From contig NZ_BBXF01000006.1 of NCBI RefSeq assembly GCF_001570585.1, forward strand, positions 266,383 to 330,382: 64,000 nt of DNA, given 5' to 3'. Numbering within the stretch: the stretch's first letter is position 1; the number at the start of each line of letters is the position of its first letter. Positions 7,824-18,373 of the stretch are shown in pieces. The DNA is from Herbidospora daliensis. Lineage in GTDB: Bacteria; Actinomycetota; Actinomycetes; Streptosporangiales; Streptosporangiaceae. The notes under the pieces are model-generated. The model was given only the letters and a program-made list of their open reading frames with translations. It did no database searches and was not told where the DNA came from. Both the position numbers and the translations under genes were made by a program.

Positions 7824-9107
7824 ATGCGCAGGAGCCTGGCGCTCGTCGCCGTCGCCGTGACGGCCATGGTCGCGCTCGCGTTCCTGATCCCGCTGGCCGC
7901 CGCCGTCAAGCAGGCCGCCGAGAGCCGGGCGCTGAACGACGCCGAACGCCAGGCCAGCATGATCGTGCCGGCGCTCGTCGTCACCACCGACCCCGAACGC
8001 CTCGAACCGGCGCTGGCCAGCACCGCCGCCGGGGGTGCGAGCCGGCTGGCCGTGCACCTCGACGGCGGCTCGGTCGGGGTCAGCCGGGTCGGCGGGCTCG
8101 ACCCCGCCACCGCGCGGGCGCAGACGATCAGGGTCGCGGGCGGGTTCGCGCTGCTCCGCCCGGTCGCGCTCGACCGGGGAGGCAGGGCGGTCATCGAGGT
8201 GTACGTCCCCGACGCCGCCCTCAGCAGGGGAGTGGCGGCCTCGTGGGCGGTGCTCACGGGGGTGGCCGTCGCGCTGGTCGCGGGCTCGGTCGTGGTGGCC
8301 GACCGGCTGGGGTCGCGGATGGTGCGGGCGACCCGGTCGCTGGGCGCTGCCGCGAGCGCCCTGGGCGCGGGAGACCTGTCGGTGCGCATTGCCCCGGCCG
8401 GGCCGCCGGAGCTGGTGGCCGCCGGGCAGGCGTTCAACACCATGGCCGACCAGGTCGCCGGGCTGCTCGCGGCCGAGCGGGAGCTCGCCGCCGACCTGTC
8501 CCATAGGCTGCGCACCCCGCTCACCGCCCTGCGCCTGCACGTCGGCAGCCACGGCCCGGCCGCCGAGCAGGTCGACCGGCTCGAACGCGAGGTCGACGCC
8601 ATCATCGAGACCGCGCGACGGCCCTCCCGCCCGGTGCAGGGCTGCGACGCCGCCGCGGTGCTGACGGAGCGGCTGGCCTTCTGGTCGGCGCTGGCCGAAG
8701 ACCAGGGCCGGCCGTGGGATCTGTACGGCGCCGAGGAGCCCGCCAAGGTGCCCGTCGCGGCGGCCGACCTGAGCGCCGTCATCGACGCCACCCTCGGCAA
8801 CGTGTTCCGGCACACCCCCGAACGCACCGCGTTCACCGTCACCCTCCACCAGGGCTCCGGCATGGTCGGCATCCTGATCGCCGACGCCGGGCCGGGCATC
8901 GACGATCCGGCGGGCGCGCTGGAGCGCGGCCACAGCGGCGCGGGGTCGACGGGTCTGGGGCTCGACATCGCCCGCCGGCTGGCCGAGTCGACCGGCGGCC
9001 ACCTCAAGGTCGACCGGTCGCCGCTCGGCGGCGCGGCCATCCAGATCTGGTTGCGCACGACCGGTCCGCGACCGGCGCGCCGCCTGCTTCGCAGAGCCGG
9101 ACATTAG
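7824..9107 (+). CDS. Sensor histidine kinase
   Basis: A 427-aa membrane kinase. TM1 is about 5-25, a short extracytoplasmic sensor of about 110 residues follows, then TM2 about 138-160. The HAMP region contains GDLSVRIAP. The dimerisation helix carries the phospho-accepting His227 in DLSHRLRTPLTALRLH. The ATPase domain shows N (NVFRHTPE), G1 (DAGPGIDD) and G2 (GSTGLGLDIARRLAE) boxes. The ATG at 7824 directly precedes the first helix. It presumably phosphorylates the response regulator at 6837. The AfsR-like gene begins 24 nt after its stop. Confidence 0.93.
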   Translation: MRRSLALVAVAVTAMVALAFLIPLAAAVKQAAESRALNDAERQASMIVPALVVTTDPERLEPALASTAAGGASRLAVHLDGGSVGVSRVGGLDPATARAQTIRVAGGFALLRPVALDRGGRAVIEVYVPDAALSRGVAASWAVLTGVAVALVAGSVVVADRLGSRMVRATRSLGAAASALGAGDLSVRIAPAGPPELVAAGQAFNTMADQVAGLLAAERELAADLSHRLRTPLTALRLHVGSHGPAAEQVDRLEREVDAIIETARRPSRPVQGCDAAAVLTERLAFWSALAEDQGRPWDLYGAEEPAKVPVAAADLSAVIDATLGNVFRHTPERTAFTVTLHQGSGMVGILIADAGPGIDDPAGALERGHSGAGSTGLGLDIARRLAESTGGHLKVDRSPLGGAAIQIWLRTTGPRPARRLLRRAGH

Positions 9108-9131
9108 CCCTATTTTCGGTAGCATCCCCCA

Positions 9132-12100
9132 ATGGAATTCCGGGTGCTCGGGCCCATCTCGGTGATCGGCGCCGACGGCGCCGCCCTTGACATCGGACCG
9201 CTCCAACAGCGGTCGGTGCTGGCGTTGTGCCTGCTGGCCTCACCCCGGCCGGTGACCGTGACGCGGATCATCGACGCCCTGTGGGACGAGGACCCGCCGG
9301 TCAGCGCGGTGAACACGGTGCAGGCGTACATCTCGAAGTTGCGGCGGGTGCTCGAACCGGGCCGGTCGCGCCGGGGGGCCGCGGCCGTGCTGGTCGGGCG
9401 GGCCGGCGGCTACGCGCTCGACATCCCCGACGGCGACGTCGACCTGCGCCGGGTCAACGGGCGGGTCGACGAGGGGCGGCGGCTGCTCGCGGCGGGCGAC
9501 GCCGCGAAGGCGGCCCGGGAGTTCCGGCTGGCCCTGAGCGAGTGGCGCGGCGACGCGCTGACCGGGTTCGAGAACCTCCCCTGGGCGCGGGAGGAGCGCG
9601 TGGCGCTCGACGAACTGCGGCTGACGGTCGTCGAGGAGGCCAACGAGGCCGACCTGGCTCTGGGCCGGGGCTCGGAGCTGGTCCCCGGGCTGGTGCGGCT
9701 GGTGGCGGCGTACCCGACGAGAGAACGGGTCAGGAGACACGCCGCGCACGCCCTCTACCAGGCGGGCCGCCAGGCCGACGCGCTCGCCCTGCTGGCCGAG
9801 GGGCGGCGGCTGCTGATCGACGAACTGGGCCTCGACCCCGAGCCGCGCACCCGCGAGCTGGAGGCGCGCATCCTGGCCCAGGACGCCGCGCTCTCGCCGA
9901 CGATCGCCGTGCGGGTGGCCGCGCCGCCCCCCGCGGCGGAGATCCTGGGCCGCTCGGCCGAACTGGCCCGGCTGGCGGCCGCCGTCGAGGCGCCGGGCCA
10001 CCGGATCGTGCTGGTCGCCGGGGAGCCCGGCATCGGCAAGACGAGCCTGGTGGAGGCCGCCGCCCACCAGGCGACGAGTGCGACGGGCGCGCGGGCGGTC
10101 GTCGGCCGGTGCTGGGACGGCGGCGGCGCGCCGCCGTTCTGGCCGTGGGTGACGGCGCTGCGCGAACTGACCGGCCGCGACGGCGAGCTCGCCGAGATCA
10201 CCGCCGCCACCGGCGAGTTCCCCATGTACGAGGCCGTCGCCCGCCTGGTCAACGCGGCCGGCCCGGCGGTGGTCGTGCTCGACGACCTCCAGTGGGCCGA
10301 CGCCGCCTCGTTGCGCCTGCTCGACTTCCTGGCCACCACGCGTTCGTGCCCGGGGCTGACCGTGCTGGCGACCTACCGCGACACCGAGGTGGGCGAGCCG
10401 CTGGCCCGCGCGCTGGCGGCGCTGCGCCGGCTGCCCCACGTCGAGGGCGTGACCCTGGGCGGGCTGCCCGAGGACGCGGTGGCCGAATACCTGGCCCGCT
10501 CGGGCGGCGACCCGCTGCGGGCCGGGGTGGAGCTGCGGCGGACCGGCGGCAACCCGTTCTTCCTGGGCCTGGGCGACTCCCCGGGCGCGATGGCCGAGGT
10601 GCTGCGCGGACGGCTGGCCGCGCTGCCGCCGGGCGCCCACGACGTGCTGAGCGCCGCTGCGCTGATCGGCCGGGAGACCGAGCTGGGCGTGCTGCTCGAC
10701 GTGCTGGACCTGCCGCAGGACCAGGTGCTCGACGTGCTCGACGCGGCGGTGCAGGCCCGGCTGCTGACCGAGCGGCAGTTCTTCCCGGAGACGACTCGCC
10801 TGGGCTACACCTTCAGCCACGACATCGTGCGCGACGTGCTGCGCGACGGGCTGGCCCCGCTGCGCCGCCGCCGCATGCACGCCCGGGTCGCGGCCGTGCT
10901 CGAAGCCCGCGGCACCCAGCCCGGGGAGCTGGCCTACCACTACCGCGAGGGCCTGGTCATCTCGGGCCTGGCCGCCAAGGCCGTCACCTACGCCCGCGCC
11001 GCCGCCCGGCACGCCGCCGGCCAGTTCGCCCACGAGGACGCCGCCGTCCACCTGGAGCACGCCGTGGCCCTCACGGGCCAGCTGCCCGTCACCGACCTGG
11101 CGCTCCGCTGCGACCTGCTGATCGAGCTGGCCGAGGCGCTGACCGTGGCGGGCCTCAACTCCCGGGTCCACCCGGTATTGGACGAGGCCGTCGCCGTCGC
11201 CGACGAACTGGGCGACGGCGAACGCCTCGCCCGCGCCGCGCTGGGCTTCTCCGACCCGCTGGTCTGGGCCATGTACGAGGAGCTGAACGCCACCGCCGTC
11301 CTGGTCGAGCGCATCGACCGGGCCCTGGCCGGGGCGGGCGCGCGCTGGCGCTCCATGCTCCTGTCGGCCTCGGCGATCATCGGCGCCTTCACCCGCCCGA
11401 TGGACGACAGCCGCGCCCTGGCCGCCCAGGCCATCGAGGAGGCCCCCGACGACCGTTCGCTGCTGCGGGCGCTGAGCGCGGCCGAACTCCTGTCCCGAGG
11501 CGTCGCCCCCGTCGAGGAGCGGGCCGTGCTGCTCGACCGGATGCGCGGCGTCGGCGTCGACCTGGTCGACGAGTGGCTGGTCCAGGAGGCCTGGTACGTC
11601 GAGCTGTTCACCCAGGGCCGCTTCGACGAGGGCCGGCCGATCCTCGACTGGCTGCGCCGGACCGCCGCCGACCTGCGCCGCCCCGCCCTGGTGGGCCTGG
11701 CGGCCTGGCAGGCGGCGATCCGGGCGTACATGCTCGGCGACCTGGCCCTGGCCGAGGCCGAGGCGGCGGAGGCCGCCCGCGCCCACCCGGAGGGCGGCCG
11801 GGGCCCGAAGTCCCGCGCCGACCTGATGCGCGCCCTGCGGCTGCGCGCCGAGGGCGACTCGGCGGGGGCGCTGAAGATCGAGCACGAAGAGCAGATGTGG
11901 ACGATCCTGCGCTGCGCCCTGCTGCTCGACGTCGGCCGGGAGGAGGAGTCGAGGGAGCTGTTCGCCGCCCTGTCGCGCGACGGCTTCGCCGTGCTGGTCG
12001 GCGACCTCGCCTACCGGATCGTGCCCGACATGCTCACCGAGCTCATCGTGGCCTTCGACGACCGGGAGGCGGCCCGCGCCCTCTACCCGCACCTGGAGGT

Positions 12101-12236
12101 CTGCGCCGGGCGGGTGCTCGGCTGGGCGGTGGCCGACCGCTGCCTGGCCCGCCTGGCCGACGTGCTGGGCCGCGACTCCGCCGCGTTGCGGAGGTCGGCC
12201 GACGAGTTCGCCCGCCGGGCCGGCATGCCGCACTGA
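9132..12236 (+). CDS. AfsR/SARP-family transcriptional activator with ATPase and TPR regions
   Basis: A 1034-aa regulator. Residues 1-95 form the winged-helix DNA-binding domain of SARPs (MEFRVLGPISV; AVNTVQAYISKLRRVLEP). About 100-250 is the bacterial transcriptional activation domain. An AAA/STAND ATPase follows with Walker A GEPGIGKTS at about 297-305 and Walker B VVVLDDLQWAD near 377-387. The C-terminal half is Ala/Leu-rich alpha-helical repeats of TPR character. Large SARPs of this layout control secondary metabolism or development in streptomycetes; no biosynthetic cluster is visible here, so its target is unknown. TAGCAT at 9120-9125, seven bases before the ATG, would fit a leaderless transcript. 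Confidence 0.9.
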   Translation: MEFRVLGPISVIGADGAALDIGPLQQRSVLALCLLASPRPVTVTRIIDALWDEDPPVSAVNTVQAYISKLRRVLEPGRSRRGAAAVLVGRAGGYALDIPDGDVDLRRVNGRVDEGRRLLAAGDAAKAAREFRLALSEWRGDALTGFENLPWAREERVALDELRLTVVEEANEADLALGRGSELVPGLVRLVAAYPTRERVRRHAAHALYQAGRQADALALLAEGRRLLIDELGLDPEPRTRELEARILAQDAALSPTIAVRVAAPPPAAEILGRSAELARLAAAVEAPGHRIVLVAGEPGIGKTSLVEAAAHQATSATGARAVVGRCWDGGGAPPFWPWVTALRELTGRDGELAEITAATGEFPMYEAVARLVNAAGPAVVVLDDLQWADAASLRLLDFLATTRSCPGLTVLATYRDTEVGEPLARALAALRRLPHVEGVTLGGLPEDAVAEYLARSGGDPLRAGVELRRTGGNPFFLGLGDSPGAMAEVLRGRLAALPPGAHDVLSAAALIGRETELGVLLDVLDLPQDQVLDVLDAAVQARLLTERQFFPETTRLGYTFSHDIVRDVLRDGLAPLRRRRMHARVAAVLEARGTQPGELAYHYREGLVISGLAAKAVTYARAAARHAAGQFAHEDAAVHLEHAVALTGQLPVTDLALRCDLLIELAEALTVAGLNSRVHPVLDEAVAVADELGDGERLARAALGFSDPLVWAMYEELNATAVLVERIDRALAGAGARWRSMLLSASAIIGAFTRPMDDSRALAAQAIEEAPDDRSLLRALSAAELLSRGVAPVEERAVLLDRMRGVGVDLVDEWLVQEAWYVELFTQGRFDEGRPILDWLRRTAADLRRPALVGLAAWQAAIRAYMLGDLALAEAEAAEAARAHPEGGRGPKSRADLMRALRLRAEGDSAGALKIEHEEQMWTILRCALLLDVGREEESRELFAALSRDGFAVLVGDLAYRIVPDMLTELIVAFDDREAARALYPHLEVCAGRVLGWAVADRCLARLADVLGRDSAALRRSADEFARRAGMPH

Positions 12237-12297
12237 GCGCCCGGCGGCCAAGTGCCCGGCAAGAAACGGCCAAGCCGGAGCCGCGACGCTGGACCCC

Positions 12298-12996
12298 ATG
12301 CTCGAACCGCATCGCATCGCCCCCGACACCACGCTGGTGCCACGCCTCGTCCCGGCCGCCGACGGGTTCGGCTTCGTCAACACGATGGTGATCACGGGCC
12401 GGGAGCCGGTGCTGGTGGACACCGGCTCGGCCGTCCACGCCGACCAGTGGCGCGAGGACGTGTTCTCCGTGGTCGACCCGGGAGACGTCCGCTGGATCTT
12501 CGTCAGCCACGACGACGCCGACCACGTCGGCAACCTGACCGCCGCCCTGGAGACCTGCCCCCGCGCCACCCTGGTGACCGGCCGCCTGCGCCACCCGCCG
12601 CTCGACCCGCGCCGCCGGATCCGGCACATCCGCGACGGCGAGACCTGGACGGTGGCCGGCCGCACCCTGACGGCGGTCCGCCCGCCCCTCTACGACGCCT
12701 CGGCCACCCTGGGCCTCTACGACGGCCGCACCGGCGTCTACTGGTCGGCCGACTGCTTCGGCGCGGTGGTGCCCCACCCCACGGCCAACGCCGCCGACCT
12801 GCCCGCCGACGAGCACCTGGAGTCGGTCGACCGCTTCGCGTCGGGCCTGAGCCCCTGGCGGGCGTGGCTCGACCCGGTGGTCTTCGGCGGGTACGTCGAC
12901 CAGCTCGCCGCCATGGAGCTGACCGCCCTCGCGACCGCCCACGGCCCGACGATCACCGGGCGGCGGATCAGGCTCGCCCTCGACGTGCTGCGCTAG
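12298..12996 (+). CDS. MBL-fold metallo-hydrolase
   Basis: A 232-aa metallo-beta-lactamase-fold protein. The metal-binding motif reads SHDDADHVGN at about 70-79, the variant seen in flavodiiron-like and many uncharacterised actinobacterial MBL proteins in place of HxHxDH. Further candidate ligands are the Asp in VYWSADCFGA (near 151) and the His in TAHGPT (near 216). No partner domain such as flavodoxin is present, so the reaction cannot be assigned. It is downstream of the AfsR-like gene with a 61-nt gap. Its stop shares a CTAG with the stop of the convergent hydrolase. Confidence 0.8.
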   Translation: MLEPHRIAPDTTLVPRLVPAADGFGFVNTMVITGREPVLVDTGSAVHADQWREDVFSVVDPGDVRWIFVSHDDADHVGNLTAALETCPRATLVTGRLRHPPLDPRRRIRHIRDGETWTVAGRTLTAVRPPLYDASATLGLYDGRTGVYWSADCFGAVVPHPTANAADLPADEHLESVDRFASGLSPWRAWLDPVVFGGYVDQLAAMELTALATAHGPTITGRRIRLALDVLR

Positions 12997-13922
12997 CTGC
13001 CGCTGGAGGTCTCCGGGGGGAAGGTGTGGCCGGTGCGCAGGAACTCGCGCCACTTCTCCTGGTCGTACCGCTGGGGGTGGGTCGTCTTGACGAAGTCGAC
13101 GACCGTCTCGACGAAACGCTCGGGCTGGTCGTGGTGGGGGAAGTGGCCGGTCTGGGGGAAGACGGCCAGCCTGCTGCCGGGCATGGCCTGGTGGGCGACC
13201 GACGCGTGGGTCGCCGGGATCACCGTGTCGTTGGCGCCCCAGATGATCAGGGTGGGCATGCCGGCCGTCAGGTAGCAGCGGTCGAGCATGGTGATCACCT
13301 GCCCGCGCATGTCGACGCCGGCCCGCAGGGTGCGCAGGAACGCCTGCCGGGCGGTCATGCTGGTCAGCCCCTGGTAGCGGGCCAGCACGTGATCGAAGTC
13401 GGGGCCCATCCGCAGGCCGCGCTTCAGCAGGGGGGCGGCCAGGCGTACCAGCTGCTGGACGGGGGGCGAGGTGGCGACGGCGAGGCCGGTCTCGGCGGCG
13501 AGCGGGCCGGTGGCGAGCCGGAGCAGGGGGTGGACCTCGCGGCCGACGCCGCCGCTGCTCACCAGGACCATGCGCTCGCAGCGTTCGGGGAACTGGTAGG
13601 CGAACTGCATCGCGATGCCGCCGCCGAGGGAGTGGCCGACCACGGTCACCTCGTCGACGCCCAGGACGCCGAGCAGGTCGCGCATGCCGCAGGCGTAGGC
13701 GGCCACGGAGTAGTCGGCGCGGGGGCGGTCGGAGTCGCCGTGGCCGAGGAGGTCGGGGGCGATCACGGTGTGGTGCTCGGCCAGCATGTCGATGACGGGC
13801 TTCCACGTCTCGGAGCTGTCGGCGATGCCGTGGATCAGCAGCAGAGGCGGCCCCGCCCCGGCTATCCGGTAGGCCCGCCTGTATCCGTGGACTTCAAGGA
13901 AGCGCACCTCGCTACTGTCCAT
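12993..13922 (-). CDS. Alpha/beta hydrolase
   Basis: A 309-aa alpha/beta-hydrolase-fold enzyme. The oxyanion-hole motif is LLLIHGIADS near 28-36, the nucleophile elbow GHSLGGG puts Ser at 98, and the catalytic His is in QTGHFPHHDQPERF near the C-terminus; an Asp in IIWGANDTVIP completes the triad. There is no signal peptide. The family includes esterases, haloperoxidase-like enzymes and C-C hydrolases; the substrate cannot be read from sequence. The ATG at 13922 is chosen because it begins just before the first strand. It is divergent from glgX with a 132-nt shared upstream region. Confidence 0.85.
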   Translation of the reverse strand: MDSSEVRFLEVHGYRRAYRIAGAGPPLLLIHGIADSSETWKPVIDMLAEHHTVIAPDLLGHGDSDRPRADYSVAAYACGMRDLLGVLGVDEVTVVGHSLGGGIAMQFAYQFPERCERMVLVSSGGVGREVHPLLRLATGPLAAETGLAVATSPPVQQLVRLAAPLLKRGLRMGPDFDHVLARYQGLTSMTARQAFLRTLRAGVDMRGQVITMLDRCYLTAGMPTLIIWGANDTVIPATHASVAHQAMPGSRLAVFPQTGHFPHHDQPERFVETVVDFVKTTHPQRYDQEKWREFLRTGHTFPPETSSGS

Positions 13923-14054
13923 ACAAGATTGTTCTGCCAGGTTGTTGCTGGTTTGTAACGCGTCCGTTTCCCCACGAAACCGAGGTTTTCCCGGCCCGTG
14001 GGAGTAACTCGCGATATGCGGGCAAAGAGAGTCCCCGCGATGGAGCATATGAAG

Positions 14055-16151
<2,097 letters not shown>

Positions 16152-16189
16152 CGTTTCTGCCCGCTGAGGAGCGGGGTAAGGGGCCATTC

Positions 16190-18370
16190 GTGACGTCGAC
16201 CTACCGTGTCCAGCTCACGCCTGAATTCGGCTTCGGCGAGCTGTCCGAGCTGACCGGTTACCTGCGCCGTCTCGGCGTCGGCGGACTCTACCTGTCGCCG
16301 ACGCTCCAGGCGGTCGCCGGGTCGCAGCACGGCTACGACGTCACCGACCACTCGCGCGTGCGCGCCGAGTTCGGCGGCGCCGACGGGCTGCGCAAGCTGG
16401 CCGGGCAGGGCTTCCGCATCGTCGCCGACATCGTGCCCAACCACATGACGGTGCCGGTGCCCGAGTCGGGCAACGCCCAGCTCTGGTCGGTGCTCCGGCT
16501 CGGCCCCGAGTCGCCGTACGCCGCCTGGTTCGACCTGACCTTCCCGGTCGCGCTGCCGGTGCTGGGCGAGAACCCCGAGTTCACCGTCGACGGCGAGGTG
16601 CTGCGCTACTGGGACCACGAGTTCCCGCTGCGGCCCGGCACCGAGGGGCTGCCGCTCGGCGAGCTGCTCGCCGCGCAGCACTACCGCCTCGTCCCGTGGA
16701 CCGAGCCGCCGGGCTACCGGCGGTTCTTCGACGTCTCGTCGCTGATCGGCCTGCGGGTCGAGGACAACGAGGTGTTCGAGGCCACCCACCGGGTCACCCT
16801 CGACCTGATCGACGAGGGGGTGATCGACGGGCTGCGGGTCGACCACCCCGACGGCCTCGCCGACCCCCGCGGCTACCTGCGGCGGCTGCGCGACTTCACC
16901 GACGTGCCCGTGTGGGTGGAGAAGATCGTCATCGGCCGCGAGCGGCTGCCCGCCGACTGGCCCTGCGAGGGCACCACCGGCTACGAGGCCCTCAACGCGA
17001 TCACCCGGCTGTTCGTCGACCCGGCGGGCGCCGACAAGCTGGTCAAGACCTTCACCCAGCGCACCGGCGTCTCCGCCGACTACGACGCGGTCCGCTACGA
17101 GGCCAAGAAGCACGTGTTGTCGCTGTTCTTCACGGGCGAGGTCGACCGCCTCGAAAGCGCCCTCGGCGAGCCGGGCCTGCGCGAGGCGGTCGTCGAGATG
17201 CTGGCCGCGATGCCCGTCTACCGCGCCTACGTCAACCCCGGCGAACCCCCGTCGGCCGAGGCGGTCAGGATCGTCGAGTCGGCCGCCGCCGAGGCGGGCC
17301 GCCGCACCGACCCCGGCGCCGTCGCCCGCGTCGCCCACCAGGTGTTGTACGGCCCCGCCGAGGCCGTGACCCGCTTCCAGCAGACCTGCGGCCCCGTCAT
17401 GGCCAAGGGCGTGGAAGACACCGCCCTCTACCGCTGGTTCCCGCTGGCCTGCCTCAACGAGGTCGGCGGCGAACCCGACCACTTCTCGGTCACCCCCGAG
17501 GAGTTCCACGCCTTCTGCGCCGTGATGACCCCGACCGCCATGACCACCCTGTCGACCCACGACACCAAACGGTCCGAAGACGTGCGGGCGCGGCTGGCCG
17601 TGTTGTCGGAGCTGCCCGACGTGTGGGCCGACGCGGTCGAGTCGTGGAGCGGCCAGGTCAGGTTCGACCCGGCCCTCGACTACCTGGCCTGGCAGTCGCT
17701 CATGGCGGCCTGGCCGATCGACGTCGACCGGTTCACGAACTACCTGCTCAAGGCCGCCCGCGAGGCGAAGACCACGATCTCGTGGGTCAAGCCCGACCCG
17801 GTCTACGAGGCCGGGCTGCGCGACTTCTGCCGCAAGGCCGTCGAGGTCTGCGGCTTCTCGGTGGCCTCCTTCACCGCCGTCGTCGACCGCTACGCCCGCG
17901 CCAACTCGCTGGGCCAGAAGGTCGTCCAGCTGCTGATGCCGGGCGTGCCCGACCTCTACCAGGGCAACGAGACCACCGACTTCTCCCTCGTCGACCCTGA
18001 CAACCGCCGGCCCGTCGACTACGCGTACCGGCGCGCCCTGCTGGAGGACCCCGACGACACCTGGGACGGGCAGAAACTCCAGACCGTGACCGCCTGCCTA
18101 CGTGTGAGAAGCCGGTTCACGGCGAACGAGTCCTATACACCGATCGAGGCCGGCGGTAACGCCATCGCCTTCGCACGCGGTGACAAGGCGGTGGCCGTGG
18201 CGACGCGGCTGCCCGCCGCACTGGAGCGGCGCGGCGGGTTCGGCGGCGACACCCTCATGTTGCCGCCCGGCCGATGGAGGTGCCTGCTGACCGGTGCCGA
18301 ACACACCGGCCGGGTGCCCCTGGCCCACCTGCTCTCCCGATTCCCCGTCGCCGTCCTGGAAGGCAGCTGA
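16190..18370 (+). CDS. treY: Maltooligosyl trehalose synthase TreY
   Basis: A 726-aa GH13 enzyme that isomerises the reducing-end alpha-1,4 bond of maltodextrins to alpha,alpha-1,1, giving maltooligosyl trehalose. Motifs: TYRVQLTPEFGF at the N-terminus, GYDVTDHSRV, nucleophile Asp in DGLRVDHPDGLADP (near 218), acid Glu in WVEKIVIGRE (near 243) and STHDTKRSED (near 456). The family-specific KGVEDTALYRW and PGVPDLYQGNE are present. The GTG at 16190 has AAGGGG six bases upstream. An alternative GTG at 16148 overlaps the glgX stop as GTGA and would add 14 residues. Length is slightly below the usual 750-800. Confidence 0.95.
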   Translation: MTSTYRVQLTPEFGFGELSELTGYLRRLGVGGLYLSPTLQAVAGSQHGYDVTDHSRVRAEFGGADGLRKLAGQGFRIVADIVPNHMTVPVPESGNAQLWSVLRLGPESPYAAWFDLTFPVALPVLGENPEFTVDGEVLRYWDHEFPLRPGTEGLPLGELLAAQHYRLVPWTEPPGYRRFFDVSSLIGLRVEDNEVFEATHRVTLDLIDEGVIDGLRVDHPDGLADPRGYLRRLRDFTDVPVWVEKIVIGRERLPADWPCEGTTGYEALNAITRLFVDPAGADKLVKTFTQRTGVSADYDAVRYEAKKHVLSLFFTGEVDRLESALGEPGLREAVVEMLAAMPVYRAYVNPGEPPSAEAVRIVESAAAEAGRRTDPGAVARVAHQVLYGPAEAVTRFQQTCGPVMAKGVEDTALYRWFPLACLNEVGGEPDHFSVTPEEFHAFCAVMTPTAMTTLSTHDTKRSEDVRARLAVLSELPDVWADAVESWSGQVRFDPALDYLAWQSLMAAWPIDVDRFTNYLLKAAREAKTTISWVKPDPVYEAGLRDFCRKAVEVCGFSVASFTAVVDRYARANSLGQKVVQLLMPGVPDLYQGNETTDFSLVDPDNRRPVDYAYRRALLEDPDDTWDGQKLQTVTACLRVRSRFTANESYTPIEAGGNAIAFARGDKAVAVATRLPAALERRGGFGGDTLMLPPGRWRCLLTGAEHTGRVPLAHLLSRFPVAVLEGS

Positions 18371-18373
18371 AAC

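Noticed and set aside
9240-12665. A 1141-codon minus-strand frame opposite the AfsR-like gene
   Set aside because: It is a shadow of the plus-strand gene: composition is Arg/Gly/Ala/His-rich, no domain is recognisable, and the plus-strand protein has clear SARP and ATPase motifs.
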